Of a stretch of DNA of 64,000 bases, positions 25,909 to 40,777 are shown in pieces. The stretch covers positions 22,120,632 through 22,184,631 of the forward strand of contig NW_019211459.1 of assembly GCF_002443255.2 (NCBI RefSeq), in the 5' to 3' direction. How positions within the stretch are numbered: position 1 is the first letter of the stretch; each line of letters starts with the position of its first letter. A model generated the notes under the pieces. It saw only the letters and a list, made by a program, of their open reading frames with translations. It was not told the origin of the DNA and made no database searches. The stretch comes from Varroa destructor (Eukaryota > Arthropoda > Arachnida > Mesostigmata > Varroidae). A program made the translations under genes and the position numbers.

Positions 25909-28668
25909 CGTATCATGACATTATTATATCAAACACGCATGGAGTGAACCGGACGGCGGACGGTCAATAAAAACAACGCACACAGTGAAGCAGGGTTACC
26001 GGAAGAAACGGCAGACGGAATTATCAGTATCACCGCTATCATCAGCAGTTCTAGTACGTTTCTGCCTACCTCGCTAAGCATATGTCAGCTCAGTCAGATG
26101 TAAAAGAGATCATATATTTATGCTTTCCGTGTGCTTGTATTTGCGTTAAAGAAAAAAAAAAAGTAAACTCTGGCTATACAGTGTGTTTGGGATAAATTGG
26201 GACGTATTTTGGCGGGATATTTATCTTTGCAGTGGAGCTGAGCTAGTTCCCTTTGGAAGGAAACCATGGATTTATCAAGACGAGGGTTCGCAAATGGGTT
26301 TCATTCAGAATATGAACGAAAATCAGCTATTGTTCGACGCCTTCACCCCGAACAAGCTTCTACCGAGACATAAAGCTTTCGCGATTCCTAACGTATTATT
26401 ATCGAAAATTCAAAATCACTGGTTTCATTGTGTGCGGCCTGTTTGGCCAAGGCTTGGGAGTGACGCTATTAAAAACTTACTTTGAAATCTAGAGGCGTTG
26501 TCAACATACTCTATGGGCAATATAGAAGCCGCTAAAAGCAGTCACAGTATAAGCACGTTCGTGAAGAATGTTTTTTTCAAGCACAGGCAAAAATCTTCTC
26601 CGGTTATATTTTCCGTTATACCAATTTCGACTCTGTTCATCTCTATATATATACTCACAAATTTTAGCAGAGCCATAACTAGAGACGTAAACGTAGATTG
26701 ATTATGTTCCTTTATTATAGGTTATAAGGCCATCAAAGGCTTCCTAAAATCTCTTAGATGCTTCCTAAATGACCGGTATTTTTTAATTATTTCTTGATTC
26801 TGCTTAGCTATAAGTGTTCCTGTTGGCGTGTGCTGTCTACAGGTTCTTTTCAGTTCTATAATCCTTAATCTTTGTCTCACATCTAGCCTATTAAAGTCTA
26901 GACCTTATGAAGACCCTTAGAACATAGGTCGTCCGGTAAATACGTTTACAGTGACGCTTCAACTAAAGGGTCTACAATAATGGCGTGCTATTGGAAAAGT
27001 TACGGAGCAGCTAACAGTCGTGCCACTCATGATATCCATAGAATTCGCTAAACAACAGGGTACGTCAAACAATGATCCGCGATCGCAATTGGTCATACAA
27101 GTCATTAATAATCCAATGGCAGCGGTAAATGAAGAAAGCTGTAAATGTTTCAATTACAAGCCCTCCACAAACTGGTCACCTATTCAGCCGCACAATAATA
27201 ATACATTAAGCCAAACGAAAACTATTCCCATCCAATGACAGATGACCGTTCAGTGAACGTATGACCGGAGAACTCGTTGGCGATAGCGAGTTCATCTATA
27301 CGAAAAAACGTTGACGTTGCAATTTGACAACGGTCAGTAAGTATCAACACGTTATAACAATGGCCTTCGTTAACAAAAAATACAGTACCTAATACATTGT
27401 GAAACATACATCAAATCATACGCGCCACAATGTTTGGCCTAGTTATTTAAATTTAATCGTCCTAACGCGAGCTAGTGTGCTTCCTTACGAGTTCTCAACG
27501 AGTACTTATGTGGCGTATCTAATTATAAGGTACGTCACCATATTGTACATTATATTACATCTAGTATTTTTTTTCTGTCTCTGCGGACCGTTTCATTTGG
27601 CCCATTGCTGAAACTGCCACTGGTAATAAAATTAATGAAGACTGCAGCTCTAAGCAAGCAATACATTTTAGGCATCAAACTGCATGTACGCGTGTCTGCG
27701 CACATGCAGAAGATAACGGTGCTTTTGGTCGAAACGAGATGCACTTAAATACACAGTTATCTGCGTAAGTTAAACGGTGTCATTCTTGATGCGTTTACTG
27801 AGTCAGGACGGTGCCCAGGTGAGTAGATCTGTGGGTGTCCTCAAATGAACGGCGCACCGTGTCGTGCCTCCGTACGGTGGGATGTAAAGGAACAGAACAG
27901 AGGCAGAAGCATCAGCCAGACAACCAGTCTGACAAGCCGGATTCATGAAGGTCACCGTCTAAGCGTCTGCCTTTCCAACCAGCTGTCACTAAAAAGAAGT
28001 GATTCTACCGTAGGTCTTCTTACCAGCTATGGTTCTGGGCCTGATAGGATTTTCTGCAGCCTCAAACTTTCTTTAGCCCACACGACTGCCCTTGTGCTCG
28101 AAGCCCAGGGGTAGTCGCGTCAGCAATGACATGAGCGCAGGCGTATTTCGACGTCAGCTACAGGCACATCACGGACGGCGTTACTGGTTATATAATACTT
28201 GATAGTTGCCGTGAAGGACAGCAGCTTAAACCCACTGATATTCCATGGCTGCTCGAGCTCATCCGGAAAAATATCCCGATTAGCTGATTTGCTTGAACTG
28301 ACAGCCTATTTACTGAACAGTTTCTTTCAACAAAATGAATAGGTACGCGAATGAATTTGCGCTGACTCCTGACTTTGTCCTAGCCCTTGCTAGGTTAAGC
28401 TAGACGTCCTGACGATATCGGTGTACTAAAGTGATGGAGAAATGTACAAATGACGATTTCAGAAATTAATATCAAATATATAGCAGGATAGCAAATGCCA
28501 TTCGTCTGTTGAGTACGTCTTGTACAAATATATTAACTTTATTAACTACTGAACTTACCTCTTGCATGATTAGTTCTCCTCAGTTATGAGCAAACATGCT
28601 ATAGAAAAATGCGTTGATATTTTTACCGTGCTCGTTACTGCTGTTATTATAAACTGTTGCTCTTTTTT

Positions 28669-28694
28669 AGCTCTAACCATTATTGGTTATAGCT
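28669..28694. repeat. Imperfect hairpin, 11-bp arms
   Basis: AGCTCTAACCA and TGGTTATAGCT face each other across a 4-base loop with one mismatch. No function is evident. Confidence 0.75.
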
Positions 28695-29388
28695 GATTCC
28701 GAGCGAGATGAGTGACACTACGAGAGATAAAATAACCAATGCATACTGACTTGATTACCAACATTACCTAACCTTACCAAGAATAAAGTAAAGGTAGCGG
28801 CAAGCTTCGTCGCTCAACTCCGTACACTCTCGTTTAGGTCTATCTTCTGGGCTGGCGTCTCTATAGAGGTGGGTCGTGACTGATATCGAAAAGTAACTGT
28901 TAAACAGCGCCGGCAACGGGCCTAGTTGTTGCAATTGGCTAGAGGACACCAGCGACAGGTTATGAACTCGCAGAAGTTACGCTCGACGGAGCGAGTCAGG
29001 CCGGGGACAACAAGGTACAGATGCGTAGGTGGGCCAAACAATAAATCAAGAGGCAGAAGGGGCTTAAGAGAGTGAAGTGGAGAGCGCGATACGCGTATGC
29101 ATAACTACATGTGTGAGCAAATTCTACGTTGACCACTAGAGCTCTACAAAACATGTGTATTTGCATTTTCTGGAGATTTTGTCGCTTACGCTTGATGGAA
29201 GTCAAGCAAGGTGAAGATATTGTAATGGGGATCAGGGATATTTTTTGGTCATTTTTCGTCTATACTTAAAATTTCGACGCATACAATACGCGCTTTTCTC
29301 ACTGAAATTGTGACGTAACAGATGACGCGACTCTCCGACGAGCAAATCGTAGAAGTTTTGCTTGTGATGCACGATATTTACTATATAC

Positions 29389-29403
29389 ATATATATATAT
29401 ATA
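29389..29403. repeat. Short (AT)n tract
   Basis: An alternating A/T run of 15 bases. Confidence 0.9.
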
Positions 29404-32400
29404 ACGTACAGAAAGGAAGCAGGGAAAGCCAAAGAATAGTACAGTAGAAATTGAAGAATATACTGCAATCACCGTAGAAATTACCGTGATATCATGGCTA
29501 TCAGGCTTCAAGACTCAGAGTACCTCTCCTTAGGTAGACCGTACGTTTTACTACTAGAATGTTTGAGGAAACACGTATTGTACTTTTAGATTTTTACGGC
29601 ATGGACGTAAATATTATTCTTTAGTACTACAATGGCAGGTGAGAAGTATGATTATAAGAAGACATTCTGGGCCAAGATTAACATTAATGATGCTAGTAAC
29701 TTTTGTAGAAGTGGCTATTGTCAGTTTAATATTTATGTATTTGCCCCCCGAACTTTGCCCGATTAACTCTGATTTTAAGCGGATGCCAGTCGATCAAAAA
29801 TGCCATGTGCGATTTTCTGCTAAAATAGCCAACGTCGAATTTGTGAAGGTCACTTTTGTGTTAATAATAGGCGTAAGGCGAGGTTCGATATGAATCTTAT
29901 TCAATTTTCCCATTGAAATGTACTTTTATTGCATTAAGGCAGAACGATTAATGAAATACGTATACATTTTGGCAGATCGTGTAATTACCAAGTGAAAAAT
30001 AGTCGTTGCAGTACAGTTTCGTGTCATCCATCGTATATATTATGTTTTTGTACTTACAAAAAAATAGATGGTTTACGTATATAATCACATATGAGCATAT
30101 ATTGAATACAACCAGAAAATTACTTTGGCGCTTTGTAGAATTGCATTTCAATCTATATGGAGCCCGGAAAATAAGAAGGCATCATTTCCAATAATAGTCC
30201 GCACGCAAGAAACTTATTATACCACAGATCAGTGGATATGCCGCAAGAGCCACAAGACGCCGTCCCACGTTGACTTCACGCAAAACGAGCTACCCAGTGT
30301 TTTCTGGTGACTCGCGAGAAAGAAAAGTTCGCTGTTTTATTGAATATTTTAAACGCAGTATATTACACACGCGCTATAGGCACACGTACATTAGGCTCAT
30401 AAGTGCAGCGTCGACTTACATACAGCGTTTTTTTGGGGCCGAAATAAACGTTATAGCTAAAAAGACCGCAACCCCTCATCTATATGTTTTGTCATTGGCT
30501 TGCCTTTCACTATTCTGGACAAAAGAAACTTGTTTGGGAAGACAACGGAACACGTTGTCAGATAGCGTATTGGGCCTGAGCTACTTTCATATGCATGAAC
30601 CGTTTTCGCCCTATCATCTATACAACTCATCACATAGATACGATCGCTACCCGCCCAAAGGGATTCCAATAATGCGGGCTCCCGTGCTTCCCGATGAAGC
30701 GAACATACCTTCCTGGTCTATTTTTCGGCACAAAACGGGGAAAAAGCAAAAGCAATCAGTTAACCACCGCATGAAACATCACTAAATCACATGAAGGAGG
30801 TAAGCCTAAAGGAGAATGGTCGAATAAGTAGGGAAAGGGATTCATCGGCGGATCAGTGAAGGGTCAATCTTGTCAGCTCTGTCAGTGTGACATCAGAAGC
30901 GCTGAGGAAGTGGGGGTATCAAGAACCTTTTTGTCAAGTAACGATTAAAAGGTACCAAACAAAAATTACTTCCTGTTTTAGTACTTAGTGCTATTACCAC
31001 AAGCTGTTCCCGTCTCATGCTTGGGTGGGTCTGTTGGGTCCAGATTGTGTTAGATAGCTCAACCATATGACATGTTCAAGAAAATCCATTGAAAAAAGGC
31101 GTATCAAATAACATAGCTGCTAATATTGTAAATTAATATTACAGCTAATTATCGAGCCTTGAATTTCATGAATGAGCTTCATAGCATGACCTCATCAGGA
31201 TTTTCTAAGGCAGACGGCACAACTGCTCCGTTTTGCGTCACAACAACGGTTCAAGTAAGAATGCTTTTAAATTTATTAAATCGGAAAGGTTTTCTAAGGG
31301 ATCTACGAACCATGAAGCGATTATATTCTTTGGGTACGTGACTAAAGAGTCGCACGTTTTTGACGTGCTTTAGCGTATATGTCGTTAAGACATAGATCTC
31401 ACGAATACCATTATGGTTCGACACATGAAAATGTAAAAAAAAAATCGATAAAAACATGGCTTGATAAGGTGCTTGCCTTTACAAGAAGCTATTCAATATA
31501 GAAAAACCCACTTAACGGCAACTTAGGATAGTTCTTTGCCATATGCGTGAACCAATAATATGTAGATTTTACATTATGACATAGTATAGCGGTTAATTCC
31601 GAATATATGCGTACTTATTTGCTATGGCGAGTAAAGCTAGCGGAAATGTTCATTTCACGGTTTGGGTCGATCGTCGCTCCGCATAGATTTGTCTATTCCT
31701 TATATATTGTCGCATTATGCTTTCGTTAGCTACGTTAAGCAATGGTATCTCTTCGATCCTTCGAATCAGCTCAAGGTCTCATGGGATAGTACCAGAAATA
31801 GTACCTAACGCAATTTGTACACACTGCCCATCATACGACATCCCTCAAGGCACACCGTAGCGTTTTCACTTGCTTTCTATTCACTATTTCATCGTTCTTT
31901 CCTCTTGATTTGGCTTCCGCTGACGGCATCCAGCCTCGAGAGCAGTACACGTCACAATATAATTTGCAACACAATATAAGGGTAGTGGATTATATTATCA
32001 CTATTAGGACTGTTATTGGTTGTAGACATAATCTAGTGCTTTTTTCTGGCCTCATCCAGCGCCGAGGGTTTCGACGGCAAGTTGAACTTCGCTACTTTGC
32101 AAATAGAATTTATGTGACGGGAAGTAGCTCTTGTACACTCTCTTGTGCATGATATCATGTAATAATGCATAAGTTATTGAAAAATCTGCAAACTCAGGAC
32201 CGCATTGATTTGTGAGTGTCCTGCGGGATTAGAAAAGGGGATTTCGTGGATCGAGGTCCTCGGCAGCACAGTCAACGGCACTCAGCTTGTATCTCATCAG
32301 TTATAGTTGCAAAACATCCGTTATAACCACATGCCTGCCAGAGCTGTCAAAGAGTTCGGTTCGCTGTTCGTTACGTACACGGGCTTCTCAAGGTCTTGCC

Positions 32401-35400
32401 GCGGGGGGCCGGCCCCCAGTAGCAGAACAAACACACACATACGTTGATACATAACTTTTAAATGGCAAAATCAGTTAACATTCTACGTCTTTTTCTCACT
32501 CTTTATCGCAGTTACTCTTTCGTTAATAGGGCTTCCCTATTTCTGTCATCTCCTTGACGGAGTTTTGAAGATCAATAACTTGACAGAGTTATTCTAACGG
32601 TCTCTTGATTCTTGACTTACGGTGAAATCGTTTTGTCACGTTGCAGTGATCAGAAAGCCTTTTGGCAAAATACTGTAGGCCACATGGAGGTATTGGCACA
32701 ACATTGAGAGAATCTAGTGTTTGTAGAAAAACATCATTAAAGCGACGTTATGTCATAAGACAGTGGTGAGCTAACTTAGAATCGGGTAAAAATCAATGGC
32801 AGCTTAAGTTTTAAGCTTCATCAATAAACAATCAGCCTTATCTAACACAGGAATAACGATTTAGTGTTGTTCGTTCGATCTAAACGGACCTCACAGAGCA
32901 TCAGTTGTATATTAAGTACTGTATATTAGTAGTATTTTATATATTTGTCTATTTATATACTTGTAGTAAGTATTTTAATACAAGACGGAGGTCTTTTTCA
33001 GAGCATAGACTATTTTACCACTGTTGCCGCAATGCAACAGATTGAAGGCTATTAATTACCGAGTATTTAACACGTAGTTACTCGTTAACTTTGTATGGTC
33101 CCTTTCTACAACAACACCTACCGAGCTCATCTTATGCTTCGCCGATAAAGTCATGATGCACTTAATGAGTTTTTGGATATCCTTAATCTAAATATACTTG
33201 TCTATAAGCTTGTTTCCTATTGTCAGCTCCATAGATATCACATCCTAATGTAGCAACGTGCGTGTTTGTTGCCTTCGAGTGTGATTTCAGTTCATACGAG
33301 CTTTTCTCGCCCATCACGGGGCCGCACCACAAGCACGGTGTAACTGTTTTTTCCTGCTGTATCGCCTACCTGCGTATCTCCTCAATATGTACTGTTCGTA
33401 CAGCACATCCCTGCCTATGAGGCAGGTAATATGGGTCGATCGAGAAAGAGCGAGCTTATCTACGCCTAACGCTTAGCCCAGCTTTAGTTAGTACTCGGAC
33501 GTCGCATAGCAGTGTGGTAATAATGTTCAATGGTCTTCGAAGGGGTTTTATCGATGCAGAGGATGTGCAGATCACCTTCTTCTGCATTATATTTCGTTAG
33601 AAGACTACCGATCGAAAGGTTAGCTATTCATCTTACCAACAGTAAGGTACTTTCAACTGAAATCCATCGTACCAGGGGGTATCGACCTATCCAATATATC
33701 TATCCAGAGTATACTAATGATCCGAAATCTTGCATAATTTTGTTAGTACGCGTAATAAAACATATACTGAACTACAATTGTTCTCGCGAATGATTTTTTA
33801 ATATTTTTTTGCTTCGAGCGTATAAAGGCTACGACGTATCGCTTTGGCTGTATCGGCAAATGAAGCCTACGGTGTACAAATAATGCTGACGATACGTAGG
33901 ATGCGCAGATTTGTGACGCGGCATGTAAAAGCCAGAACTAACCGATAACTATCGATAATTTAACTTCCAATTAATCTGTCGCTCAGAAACAATTTACCTA
34001 GAAGTTCTGGGATCTACGCTTTAAAAACAATTTTTGTTTAACAGTAATAGTGGCGAATCGTGAAGTGCTAGTTCGAAGCAATGAAACATGAAGAGCATCA
34101 TCTCCTGTTTAGCCTACTAAGGTATAATTATTTGGAGATATTATCTAGCAGAAAGTATATTACCTCATTTTAGTCAATAAAGAGCTCGTTTTATAGGGCG
34201 TATTACAAAACCAGCTTAATTATATGGTGGCCGGTAAAAACAAGCACATATGTAATTTTTTATAACAACATAAGGCAGTCTATGAGACAAGCATTATCTC
34301 AATGGATGTTATTAATACAAGTACACGAACGATGTGAGCAAACCTTTTCGCTCACCGATGATTAACGCTGAACGTAAACAGCTTGATTTCATTTCAACAT
34401 GATGATTACATGTTAAACTGAATGTAGAAATAGACAAATTGGATAGAGGAGTAGCAATAATCGGAGAGAAATATACATTGAAGTATACTAGGGGACAATT
34501 AAATGTAGCAAGTTCTATTTAAACCGTTAAGCCTTCCTCAACAAACCAATCAGATGACCGCTACAATTAAATCCTTCAGCAGACATGCCCATTTTTTGCC
34601 CTACAATAGAATTATGCTCTACAAGACATTGTCTACGTTTAACAGTGAACTAACTACGTACTTAAAACGAAACTGGGGTCTTTTCATAATCAATGGCATA
34701 ATTTACATCCAACCAAGAGAATCGATATCATTGATTAGTATCCTCCATATAGAGACATTCCATATCTCTCAGTGGCTTTTTTACAAGGCTTTCATTGCCT
34801 TGCTGTTGTTTATTCCCTCGTTGCGTTGGTTTCTATCCTGCACCCAGCGAACAGATCCGGCTGACGCCCGCCTCCCCCTTGAGGGATCCGAGCAATCTGT
34901 GTACCTTATTTAGGGTCTGTATGCGAACAAATCTCAGTACAGGCACTCTTCTTCCCTTTGCAAACTTCGTTCGTTGCAGCTTCTCCTGCATTCCGCTGTC
35001 AACGGGTCGGTACTGTATTGTCAAGCACTTTCGATCTACTATACGAGGGTTCTGTCTGTATTTATATAGACGATTGTGCTTGCTGGCTAGTTACAGAACT
35101 GTCCAAATCGCTGCCACCCAGCGCCACCATGGCTGCCTGGCCGCTACGACGCCATTGAGTCGTGGCAAGGTGCTGCTGGAACAATTCATTTTCATGTGTC
35201 TGATATTACACTAGTTATTTATATAAAGTTAGTTAGTTAGCTTTCGCCGTCTGATGATCAGATGCGTCAAGGCATCTATGAGACATGGAAATGTCCGAGC
35301 AACAACACGAAACAGAGGGTCGACATCATCTGTGTTAAATTGTCCCTTAATAATACTTACCTCAGTGAGTGAAGCTGTATACTAAGTTCCACGTACGCTT

Positions 35401-38078
35401 GACTCGTATGGTAAGCAGTAGCATTTCATATACATGGCATCGGTCTATCTTTATCTATGAACAGAGAGGTCTCGTTAGTTCTTATGGAGACCCTGTTCAT
35501 TTCATTCTCGTGCAAGATCCATAACTGGTGAAATCAGTATTGTTAGCTTGTTCAGCCCAACCTAAATTGACTTCAGACCTGCTAATCCTAAACTCAAATT
35601 TTGGATCAAACCCGCGTCAGGTTCTACGTTATACGTTGGCAGAGTCAGCGCGTTATTTTGTTGCGTAGCTTCGGTGTCAGTGATATACACGATTTAGTAT
35701 TTTCGTTTATCAGCCTGCTTCGATCGTCCTCTAACGTGACGCTTGTTCGATTTCACCGATTTAGATACTCGACTGTTATTTCTTAATCATTCTGTGACTC
35801 TGACGAAAGTATTCCACAGCCTTGTCAATCATTGTCGGTCTATATTACTAATAAACCGTTAATACGCTACTGTTAACCTGTAGATGTTATCCCACAGCAA
35901 TGCCATGACTTTCAAAAATCCATGAAAACATCAAGTCTCTGACAAACGAAGGAAGTCAAATTTTCAAAACTTTTTGAACCAGCAGTAATTTTGCTTGTTT
36001 GATAGCATATTCACCGTAATTTTCACTGCCTAAGGTTTTACGTTTTGACGCCTTATAATGCACGCGTCTTACACGTAAACGTTGATGACTACAGATATAA
36101 ATAGCTATACGCTGCGATCTTCACTGGATTATATTACCCATAGGATTTGTCTGCTACCTCAGACGGGTGCAGGTATCGCGCAGGCAAAGTTAATAAGAAT
36201 AAAATAAAGTAGACGACGATCAACATCCATAGTTCTTCATACGGAGCATCGAAGAATTTTAAGAGCCTGACTCAGTCTCGCGTTTTATATTCTTGGGTAT
36301 TAGCTGTTGTGGAAGTTTCAAGGCTGACGCTCTTTGGCTTTTTCGAAGTAGTAATCGTATCGGTAGTGGTGATAGCGGTAACCTTTGTTGTGACGCTTTT
36401 TTCGCTTGGTTATTCGGCATTCATTGTCTGAGTTAGGCCAGAATGCCCAGTCCGACTTTCAGCTTCTTCTAAGTTCAGTTCAGTTCTCAAAAAGCACTCA
36501 GATATTGGCGTTCTGTTGATCGTTCGTGACTTGGCAAGTACACGGGAAGAAAATACGACAGTGCCTGCTTTTCAACCAGCACCGTAGCCTGTCTACTCCA
36601 TTGCTGAGCTACTCGACCGTTAGGGTACTCGATTAGCCATCCGTCGTTCGCCTACCGCGAACGCTTTGGCCTGCAGCTAACAAGCGTCAATGCCTAAGAA
36701 CGCAACGTTTTACGGTTTAAGGTTTTTTTTTTATCTCACTTTTCTCCGTTGTGTAACTAATGTACCCTTTGGTTCATCAAGCATTGATTGGCTGACCGCT
36801 CGATCGTGGACGCAGGCATATTGTACCGCGATAGGTAGGCTAAGGTACGATGGCTGTGATCCTAAGTTAAGGCCGCGAATGGCGGAACGAGAGACGACGG
36901 TGCTGTCCTCTGTTGCGTACCTCAAGTTGCGCCATCTGGGCTGTGGTAGCCTCCGTCATTGCTCCTGCAAGCAGGCTTTCATAGAGCTCAAGCGATGACT
37001 GAATGAGCATCGTTCCAGAGGTTGCCGCTGCTGAAAACCGGAAATACTATGCCCATCTCTTTAGCACGTCCAGGATGAGCTGTCAGACAGTGTACGTGGT
37101 AGTGGAATAACTGGATAGGATACATTCACGAAGATATGCATATAACGGTGCGTGCCTGTCTTCGACCACCGTATTGTGCGTGTAACTAAAGGGTAGACTT
37201 CGTTATACGGCAAATTGTTAATGGTTGATTAGAGGTGATTTTGGCGCTTCGGAGAGAATTGCTGTTAAAAAAACGTATTGCTAGTTTTCTTAATATAAAA
37301 TTCACTCATAGGACCAAATGAGCCAAGTGAGTTACTTGAGTGTGTACGCAGCTAGTATGAATGAAATGAAAGCAAGTATTGAACATTTAGGCTAAAAAAG
37401 AGTCATCTAATTTTATGTTTAGTCAACGCATTCTAATGCAATACAACGTTATAGCAAGTTGCCGTATTAGCACCCAAGCCAAGGTAGAGCGTTTGGTAGG
37501 CCCTTTCTGGCCAAGGGGCATACAGACGCGGCAGACCAAGAAGGGTCTCACAGCTGCAGTGATACACCAGCACAGAATTTCCGCTTCTCTAGCAGTAGGC
37601 GATACAAACAAAAAAGCAGTCTTGTGATTTCGAACATAGGATGAAGCAGCTGATTTACCTCGTCCGTTTGCTCGTTTGGAAGCGGCGCTATATCCTTTTC
37701 TGGAGTTCCTGTGACACTTCTCGTTTAGCCTCCAACCCTCGAAGAGGGAAACTCTTGCATTCCATCTGTAAGTTCTCTGTAAGCAAAGTTACAACGCGGG
37801 GCAGTCTACTGATAAGGCGAGCAGGCGATCGGCGACCGATACCCCTATCTAGAAATAGAAAAAGGCCAGGCAAAATCTTACATTTCAATCGTTTGGTTTA
37901 GCCTCTGTTTCTCGGCTATTACTTCTGCCAAGGCTCCCTGCTTTTGAAAATAGTGTTTCTTATCGTTGTATCCGAAATCTCTTTTTTCACACTTGGTCGT
38001 TTTATTCTCCGGATGTGCTTGATCTCTACCCCTCCTCGAAGACTCTTTCCATGCAGTTGTACGTTGTTTTCTAAATAC

Positions 38079-38095
38079 ATATATATATATATATA
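38079..38095. repeat. Short (AT)n tract
   Basis: An alternating A/T run of 17 bases. Confidence 0.9.
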
Positions 38096-38653
38096 CGTGG
38101 CTACCTGAGAAGTGAAAGGGCGAAGCGGTGATTGCAGCGGCAAACGTACCCTTGATTCCATCGTCATAATAACCGATACAAGTCTTCCGGTGCCACAGAG
38201 TATAGCTACCGAAAACACTAAAGGGAACTAAACATTAATTTACGACTAAATGGTCAACAGCAGGTGGGAGCAGTGGCCATGGATGCCCGCCAATCTGAAA
38301 TTTTCTCCCTCAATTTAGAGCAGAACAACATGTTCGAATTCGCAGCAGTGACAACTATTGAAACAGAGCTAAATGTTGCTAACGGGGAATGAGCTGACGT
38401 AACATCGGGGGCCCAGGAGCAAAGTGAAGCCGTGGGGAAAATGTAGCGATTCAAATAAAACTATCCATCAGTTCATCGTCAGCTAGCTACCTCTGTTCGG
38501 TGGCCACAAATGATGTTTGATAGTCGAAATCCCCAACCTATCGAATCCTTCATGTTCTCATTTGTCCTTAGCTACTTCATTAAAGGGTCGAACGTCGGTA
38601 GAGTTCCAAGGCGAACCAACTCAAACCGAATGCTAAAGCCAACATCGAGATCG

Positions 38654-38667
38654 AAAAAAAAAAAAAA
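38654..38667. repeat. Poly(A) tract, 14 bases
   Basis: An uninterrupted A14. Confidence 0.9.
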
Positions 38668-40762
38668 CGCGCGCATTGATTTTCACAGTAGAAGCAGTAA
38701 ATACCACGCGCCCATACATGGTATCCAACAGTAGCATCAATAGATGCAGCGTGCAAAATGACCTCAGTGACTGATTTCCCACTAGTCTAGTTGGAACTCG
38801 ATGTGATTTGTTAGAGCCAGATGCTTTCTCTTAGGACAAATCGCCGTCTGTTTGCGGCTGCAGCTGTGGTGCACCTGATGAAAAAGCGCCTGATGTACAG
38901 TGCAGCTTAAGCGCGAGCATACATGGCGTAGGGCTTATGTAAAGGATTACATACTTATGTGTAATATAATGTTGGAAATCTCGGTAGATGCGTGTTCTGC
39001 TTAGCTCTAAGCAATGACGCCACTTTGAAACGCGACCGCACATACGTATAATGTGACCAGCTTTAACAATACCGCAAACGACAAAGGGGCAAACAGCACA
39101 ATGAATCTTGTTAGCTTATTAGTGTTGTGGTTTTTGTCGATTTATTGAGGCAAAGCCAACAGAACATCTGCTTTTGACTTTACCCTGCAATTTCCCATTG
39201 TCTCACAAAGATAGCCTGGTGTCCTTCTCTCCTGTCGTTCAAAAAAAAAGACAAGTAGCACAGGCTGCTTGCTTGCTAGCACCGAGCCTGCCCGAGGTGG
39301 GGACGGGAGCTGACAACGAGAAAAACGTATTCCTCGTTTCGATGACACAACTACCACAGCCACTGCCTTGTCCAGCGCCAAAATCACCACTGGCGCCGGT
39401 AACACACAACGGCAATAACAACGATAACATCAACTTATTTCGCCATCGAAGACCTCGATAACTACGCTTTAGCTAGTGCGATCTTGCTGCGACATATTTG
39501 GTTTTTTTCCGCTTCCTCAGCTGGGCTGTGCAGCTAGCCATAGACTCATCACTCGCGGCCTTGCCCGAAAAACCAAGGTAGCGTCTAAACGTCTTTGGCT
39601 GGTTCCTCCTATTGCTTTACAGCAACGATGAGTCCAAAGAACGCAGTGTGTGGTGTTGCAGTATCAGGAATATTTCATAAATATTTCACAGACCTGTTTT
39701 AGGAAGTCCTTGCGGTGCTGCCTCGATCTGCTGACATGACTCGACAGCTTGCCAATAGGGCCTAGTGCCGAAAGCTTGTTTTCCTTTACTGGAAAAGATC
39801 GGATAAAGGGAGAAAAGAAAGAAAAGTACTTTTTTCCATTTTAACAGCTTATCCACCCGCAATGTTTTTTTTTTCGTTGTGGATTCCCACTCATTACTTG
39901 TATTCACTTACACCTACACTATGCAATCCATTCAATCTAATCTAACTCGTCGTCAGACCTTCTTCGTGATAGCTTCTCGTGGTTTCTACGCATGATTCCG
40001 TTGATATTGTTGGTTCCCCACCCGACCAGGTGTGTTAGCGGTAAAAGAAGTTGCGCCCGTCAGTAGCAGTCTCAATTGAGGTTACATTAGTAGCTGCTCT
40101 ACTGAGAAGGTACACGAAAGCCCCCCTTTTCCACATGCTGAACAAAAGTCCCGGTACGTCCCGGATGACCTTCTCGCACCTATTCGTGTATGAGATGAAC
40201 AAACAAGATTCTAAAGTCTGCGTGATTTTTTACTAATCGTCTGTAACCTCATTGCAACTGAAAAAACGTAAAAAGTGACGGTCAGAACGCATTATCCATT
40301 TTCGTAGAAAATAACCATGGCGACGTTAGAGTACCGCCTCTAACTTTAAACGCTGTAATTGTTACTACCTTGTACTTGATAGCTAGCTATAATATAGATA
40401 TAAATTTCGTAGTTATGAATACCTAAGCGTTTCTGTTTAGCAACGAAGTAGAAGAGAGATTTATTTCTTTGTGGTAATATTCCCATACGGTCGTCTCATT
40501 ACACAAGATTAACGTTGATATTCAAATGTATTTGAAATTTTCTACTCAATTCTTTACTAATGTAGATACTCGACTGAAATGCCAGTTGGCCTTGACCTGT
40601 CACCATCGTCACAGGGCACGAATATAGGCTGTATATTTCGTCTGAAGGTCAGAAAACCAAAAGAGGTTGTTGGTTAAATTCTGGAAAAAATAGGCACCAG
40701 TTCAGCTTGCTCAGTGGGTTCTTTTTCTCGATTATAGCGAAAGATTGTACAAAGTAAAAATC

Positions 40763-40777
40763 TATATATATATATAT
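40763..40777. repeat. Short (TA)n tract
   Basis: An alternating T/A run of 15 bases. Confidence 0.9.

Larger units (their letters stand above)
22201..26100. other. G+C-richer islands without a recognisable gene
   Basis: Stretches at about 22.3-23.1 and 24.6-25.9 kb are visibly richer in G+C, with purine- and pyrimidine-rich patches. The largest frame, 186 codons at 22073-22633 (plus), overlaps frames on both strands and has no recognisable domain. Such islands could be promoters, untranslated exons or old repeats. I could not show that any two are copies of one another. A T14 run lies at 25895-25908 and an (AT)n tract at 24298-24316. Confidence 0.35.
26101..34550. other. Unassigned A+T-rich DNA
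   Basis: No gene is recognised. Motif-free frames include 100 codons at 26183-26485 and 171 codons at 30270-30785 (both plus). A consensus-like splice donor (CAG then GTGAGT) at 27817-27825 has no convincing exon to its left. A transposon-end-like motif at 26177-26204 and small hairpins at 28669-28694, 30541-30559 and 33410-33426 are the only structures noted. Confidence 0.4.

Noticed and set aside
27799..27840. Strong splice-donor consensus (CAG then GTGAGT)
   Set aside because: No acceptable upstream acceptor and open exon could be paired with it. Isolated donors are frequent in intergenic DNA.
30270..30785. 171-codon open frame
   Set aside because: No motif, signal peptide or family resemblance, and an overlapping 70-codon frame lies on the other strand.
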